Of a stretch of DNA of 8,643 bases, positions 5,706 to 8,643 are shown one piece after another (position 1 is the stretch's first letter; every line of letters starts with the position of its first letter). A program made the position numbers and the translations under genes. Origin of the DNA: Candidatus Cloacimonadota bacterium. GTDB taxonomy: Bacteria; Cloacimonadota; Cloacimonadia; Cloacimonadales; Cloacimonadaceae. Location of the stretch: contig JAEWNJ010000119.1 of NCBI GenBank assembly GCA_023392795.1, positions 1-8,643 on the forward strand, written 5' to 3'. The notes under the pieces are model-generated. The model was not told where the DNA came from. It saw nothing but the letters and a program-made list of their open reading frames with translations, and did no database searches.

Positions 5706-8393
5706 CTACTTGTTTAACAGCATCTTACGCGTTATACTAAAATCCTCTCCTTCCAAACTGTAGAGGTAGATCCCGCTGCTTACGGATTCTCCGCTGTCAT
5801 TTTTCCCATCCCAATTCAGACTCTGATGATGTCCTTTTACGGCTCCGCTCAGAAGCGTGCGAACCAATTGACCTTTGGTGTTATAGATCCTTAGTTTCAC
5901 TTTCTGACCGGCATCTTTTACCGTGAAGTTAATCTGCGTATTGGGATTGAAGGGATTGGGATAGTTCTGCGCCAGAGAATTGTTTGCGGGTGCGAGCAGA
6001 TCATCCTCGTTATCCACCCAGTCACCGGTACTGAAGCGCCGGGATCCGGAGTAATTACTCACACTGTAGCTATTTACAGCAGCCACTCTCCAATAGTACG
6101 TAGTAGCTCCATCCAAAAGTGGGCAGAGGAAAAAAACATCAGTGACCCCATGTTGATCCACCACCGGATCGCTAAAATAGGGGTTTGTGGCGATCTGAAC
6201 ATGGTAGCTTTCTGCCAGGTAACTGCCTTCCCAGGCAAGACCCACGTTGCGGGGCATGTTTGATGCGAAGTTTGCCGGCGCTACTAATTGCGGCGCGACG
6301 GGGCTCTCACTCAGAGCTCCGGTGCTAAACTGCATTGTGTCGCTGAAAATGCTGGATCCGATCTCGCCGATGCTGGCAACTCTCCAGTAATAGGTACTGA
6401 ATGGGGTGAGGCCGCTAACTTGATATTGGTTTTGGGGATGATCCACCAGGGATAGTATGGTTGGTTCAAAATCTACATTATGGGATAGCTGAACATAATA
6501 TCCGGTGGCACCAACCACGCCCTGCCATTGCAACAAGGGATTGGTGGGCATATCCTCTGCCATATTTGCGGGAAAGATCACTGAGGGTACGTCCAGGCTG
6601 CTGACGATGCTAAAGGGTTCGTAGTTCATGTCCCAATGACCGTTACTATTCAAGGTCACGCGGATGTAGCAATCGTCGGAATCCACGTATGGTACACCCA
6701 TCCAGGTATAAGTGCCGGAGTTTTGTGCTCCATCCACGATCTGAATCCAATTGGCTCCTCCATCGGTGCTATACTCGATTTTCACGGTACCGGTGGCGTT
6801 TTTCTTCAGCCAGGTGATCTGGTTGTTTGAGGCAGAGAACCAGGTTTCATTTCCCCGTGGTTGAGTTACCTGCAGGTCGGCAATGCGTACGTCAAAGCTG
6901 ATCGTATCACCGGCAAAGCCAACGTTATACAGATTCAATCCCCCGGGATTGTTGTTACTCAGAAACCCGCTGGGAACGGTGGTTTCACAGATGCGGGTCC
7001 GTCCGGACTGCTGAGAAAATGCCGCCATGGACAGACTTCCGTTTGAGGTGGTGTTATTCGCTCCGGGGCGATAGATATACAGTTCATCGGGAGGACCAGA
7101 GGCGTTTCCTTCCTCCCGGGTATCGAGACGATAGACCAGCAGCCCCTGCCCCGGGAGAGTGTCGTCGTAGATCCCGTGGGGTTTGCGATACTCCACTACA
7201 TATGATTGATAGGCATTCCAGGATGGGATCCGGTAGATATTGTTGGTGGCCGAGGAGGCTACGGGGGAAAGCGTGTAGGTTCCCGATTCCGTGATCATGG
7301 GAGGTTCAGGTAACCACTGTCCATAGCGGGTTTTCATCCACGCGCTCATGTGTTGCGGTGGATTGCTATTGCTGGCCATCAGGTCCCAAGCTCCGATCGG
7401 AGTGATGGTGGTATCGTCATAGCGGTAAAGGTCGGGAGCGCCAAGAGAGTGGAACATCTCGTGTGAGAGTACGCTTGCGCCGCTGGAAGAAAGTGAATTC
7501 TCCAGCTGGAAATTGAAATCCCACACCTGAGCGCCATGGACGTAGGCATCAACGCCATATAGGGTCCAACGATGCGGCCAGAGCAATTCCGCCCAACCAT
7601 CGGGTGAACCCTGGATGATGAAGCATATATTATCCACAAAGCCGTCGTCATCACCGTCGATATCGAGATCCATGGGGATCTGATCCTCCACAAATTCTGA
7701 GGCATTGGCCAGCAGCGTGTGTTCGCGGTCTGTTCGATCCCAATAGTCATTCTCGTCGTATCCGATGGGATTGGCGGTTGTTTGCTTGCGGTAATAATTC
7801 CTGGGATGTGAATCTATGTAGCTCACGATGATATCGCCATTGGGCAGCGGATAAAAGGAGGAATCCACCATAAGCTGGTTGTAGGAAGCTGCCACAAAGA
7901 AATTCTTCATGGAATTGGCGTTGGGGGTGGCGTCGTTGAACATGGCATCATAAAAGCTGAGTGGCCTGGTAAAATCGGGATCATCGGAAAAACGGATGAA
8001 GATCACCAGATTGTTAAATTGTCCTGTGTGGGGCGATCTGCCGTTGTCGTAATCACGCATGGAGGCCCTACGCTCGTACTTGGTGGCGATCCTGGCCCTG
8101 GAGAGATTTATCCCCGGTCGCAGTCCGCGCTGAGCGGGGAGGTCTCTGCCCACGATCAATTCGCCGGGTTTTACTCCTTCGCCATCCTGCAGGGCATACA
8201 CGTACCAGCCCTGATCGTTTTGAACGATCGAATAGTTATCCTTATCGTGCAGCCAGTTGTGAAACTCATCACCACTGGCATATATCTCGATCATTGTGCC
8301 ATCCGGCTGCTCAAAAGTGAGCGGCAGATAGCTGTGAGGAGCCGCAAAAAGCACTCCTATCATCAGCACTAACAGCAATATGCTACGTTTCAT
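5706..8393 (-). CDS. Secreted M6-family zinc metalloprotease (immune-inhibitor-A type) with C-terminal sorting domain
   Basis: 895 residues. Residues 1-18 are a signal peptide (MKRS, hydrophobic core, ending FAA). Residues 20-125 are the propeptide region typical of M6 proteases (PLTFEQPDGT, GDEFHNWLHD, GWYVYAL). The catalytic domain spans about 126-500: zinc motif HExxHxxGxxD as H311-E312-x-x-H315 through D321, Met-turn WDLM at 336-339, and a D-x-D-x-D-rich loop (DLDIDGDDDG, 242-251) that fits calcium binding. An Ig-like module follows at about 505-597, then two Fn3-like modules at about 600-691 and 698-790, each ending YYWRVA...FSTG. The tail (810-895) begins NYPNPFNPNT and ends SSGIYLYSLEGEDFSITRKMLLNK-like (FlgD/Por-secretion type sorting domain), which in FCB bacteria directs export to the surface or medium. 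All catalytic residues are present, so it should be active. The start has GAGG four bases upstream and is one base from the preceding gene's stop. Confidence 0.96.
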   Translation of the reverse strand: MKRSILLLVLMIGVLFAAPHSYLPLTFEQPDGTMIEIYASGDEFHNWLHDKDNYSIVQNDQGWYVYALQDGEGVKPGELIVGRDLPAQRGLRPGINLSRARIATKYERRASMRDYDNGRSPHTGQFNNLVIFIRFSDDPDFTRPLSFYDAMFNDATPNANSMKNFFVAASYNQLMVDSSFYPLPNGDIIVSYIDSHPRNYYRKQTTANPIGYDENDYWDRTDREHTLLANASEFVEDQIPMDLDIDGDDDGFVDNICFIIQGSPDGWAELLWPHRWTLYGVDAYVHGAQVWDFNFQLENSLSSSGASVLSHEMFHSLGAPDLYRYDDTTITPIGAWDLMASNSNPPQHMSAWMKTRYGQWLPEPPMITESGTYTLSPVASSATNNIYRIPSWNAYQSYVVEYRKPHGIYDDTLPGQGLLVYRLDTREEGNASGPPDELYIYRPGANNTTSNGSLSMAAFSQQSGRTRICETTVPSGFLSNNNPGGLNLYNVGFAGDTISFDVRIADLQVTQPRGNETWFSASNNQITWLKKNATGTVKIEYSTDGGANWIQIVDGAQNSGTYTWMGVPYVDSDDCYIRVTLNSNGHWDMNYEPFSIVSSLDVPSVIFPANMAEDMPTNPLLQWQGVVGATGYYVQLSHNVDFEPTILSLVDHPQNQYQVSGLTPFSTYYWRVASIGEIGSSIFSDTMQFSTGALSESPVAPQLVAPANFASNMPRNVGLAWEGSYLAESYHVQIATNPYFSDPVVDQHGVTDVFFLCPLLDGATTYYWRVAAVNSYSVSNYSGSRRFSTGDWVDNEDDLLAPANNSLAQNYPNPFNPNTQINFTVKDAGQKVKLRIYNTKGQLVRTLLSGAVKGHHQSLNWDGKNDSGESVSSGIYLYSLEGEDFSITRKMLLNK

Positions 8394-8394
8394 G

Positions 8395-8643
8395 TTACCT
8401 CATCATATTCGTCCCGGGTTCGGGCGCTTTACTGCATTTCTTTTCACAATCACACTGGAAACTCTGCTTGAGAGGGCTTATCTTCAGCCTGCGGGCAAAA
8501 AAGAACAGCTCTGTGGACAGCGTAAATCCCTGGTAGGTATCCAGCAGGTTTTTCTTTACGTAAATGGCTACATCACCAGCATCAAGGGGAATATCTCCCT
8601 CCGTTACAGCGCTAAAGATCAGGCGAAACACCGCTCCGCTGCA
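8395..8643 (-). CDS. C-terminal part of an unrecognised protein (5' end outside window)
   Basis: 82 codons are visible, open from the right edge to the TAA at 8397-8395. A GTG at 8631 could be a start, but the frame stays open to the edge and no ribosome site precedes it inside the window, so the gene most likely begins further right. The visible part has a possible globular segment (DAGDVAIYVKKNLLDTY), an aromatic stretch (ELFFFARR) and a CxCx3C cysteine cluster (FQCDCEKKCSK) near its end, which could bind a metal. I do not recognise it. Only one base separates its stop from the protease start, and its last codons (ATGATGAGG) contain the protease ribosome site, so the two are translated from one message. 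Confidence 0.7.
   Translation of the reverse strand, partial: CSGAVFRLIFSAVTEGDIPLDAGDVAIYVKKNLLDTYQGFTLSTELFFFARRLKISPLKQSFQCDCEKKCSKAPEPGTNMMR

Overview
The window looks like chromosomal DNA of an FCB-group bacterium, with Candidatus Cloacimonadota or a close relative the best guess. The reasons are a C-terminal sorting domain of the NYPNPFNPNT type on a secreted M6 protease, a gingipain-like adhesin built of 'cleaved adhesin' and Fn3-type modules, and purine-rich AAGGAG ribosome sites. This placement is inferred from protein style; no rRNA or other marker gene is present.

Layout, left to right. (1) 1-2529, minus strand: a very large secreted modular adhesin whose 3' end lies outside the window. 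Its 843 visible codons read through without a stop. The left edge cuts it just as a second copy of a 283-residue module begins. (2) 2631-4307, minus strand: a 558-residue membrane protein with three N-terminal helices and a long, probably extracytoplasmic region, unrecognised. (3) 4308-4473: divergent promoter region. (4) 4474-4917, plus strand: a small, strongly acidic, lysine-poor secreted protein, unrecognised. (5) 4918-5150: convergent intergenic region with one strong and one weaker terminator. (6) 5151-5588, minus strand: an Hsp20 small heat-shock protein. (7) 5589-5705: its promoter, and a perfect inverted repeat with exact CIRCE geometry (9-9-9) that can also act as the terminator of the gene upstream. 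(8) 5706-8393, minus strand: a secreted M6 metalloprotease with zinc motif, Ca-binding loop, Fn3-like modules and a sorting tail. (9) 8395-8643, minus strand: the 3' end of an unrecognised gene whose stop codon is one base from the protease start.

How the genes fit together. Three of the six genes encode exported proteins (adhesin, acidic small protein, protease) and one encodes a membrane protein, so this is mainly a cell-envelope and secretion neighbourhood. The protease and the partial gene before it form one translationally tight operon. Hsp20 has its own promoter and a likely HrcA-type operator. Every gene except the small secreted protein is on the minus strand. I see no mobile element, RNA gene or CRISPR array. 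The most interesting regulatory signal is the CIRCE variant with a compensated base change in front of hsp20.
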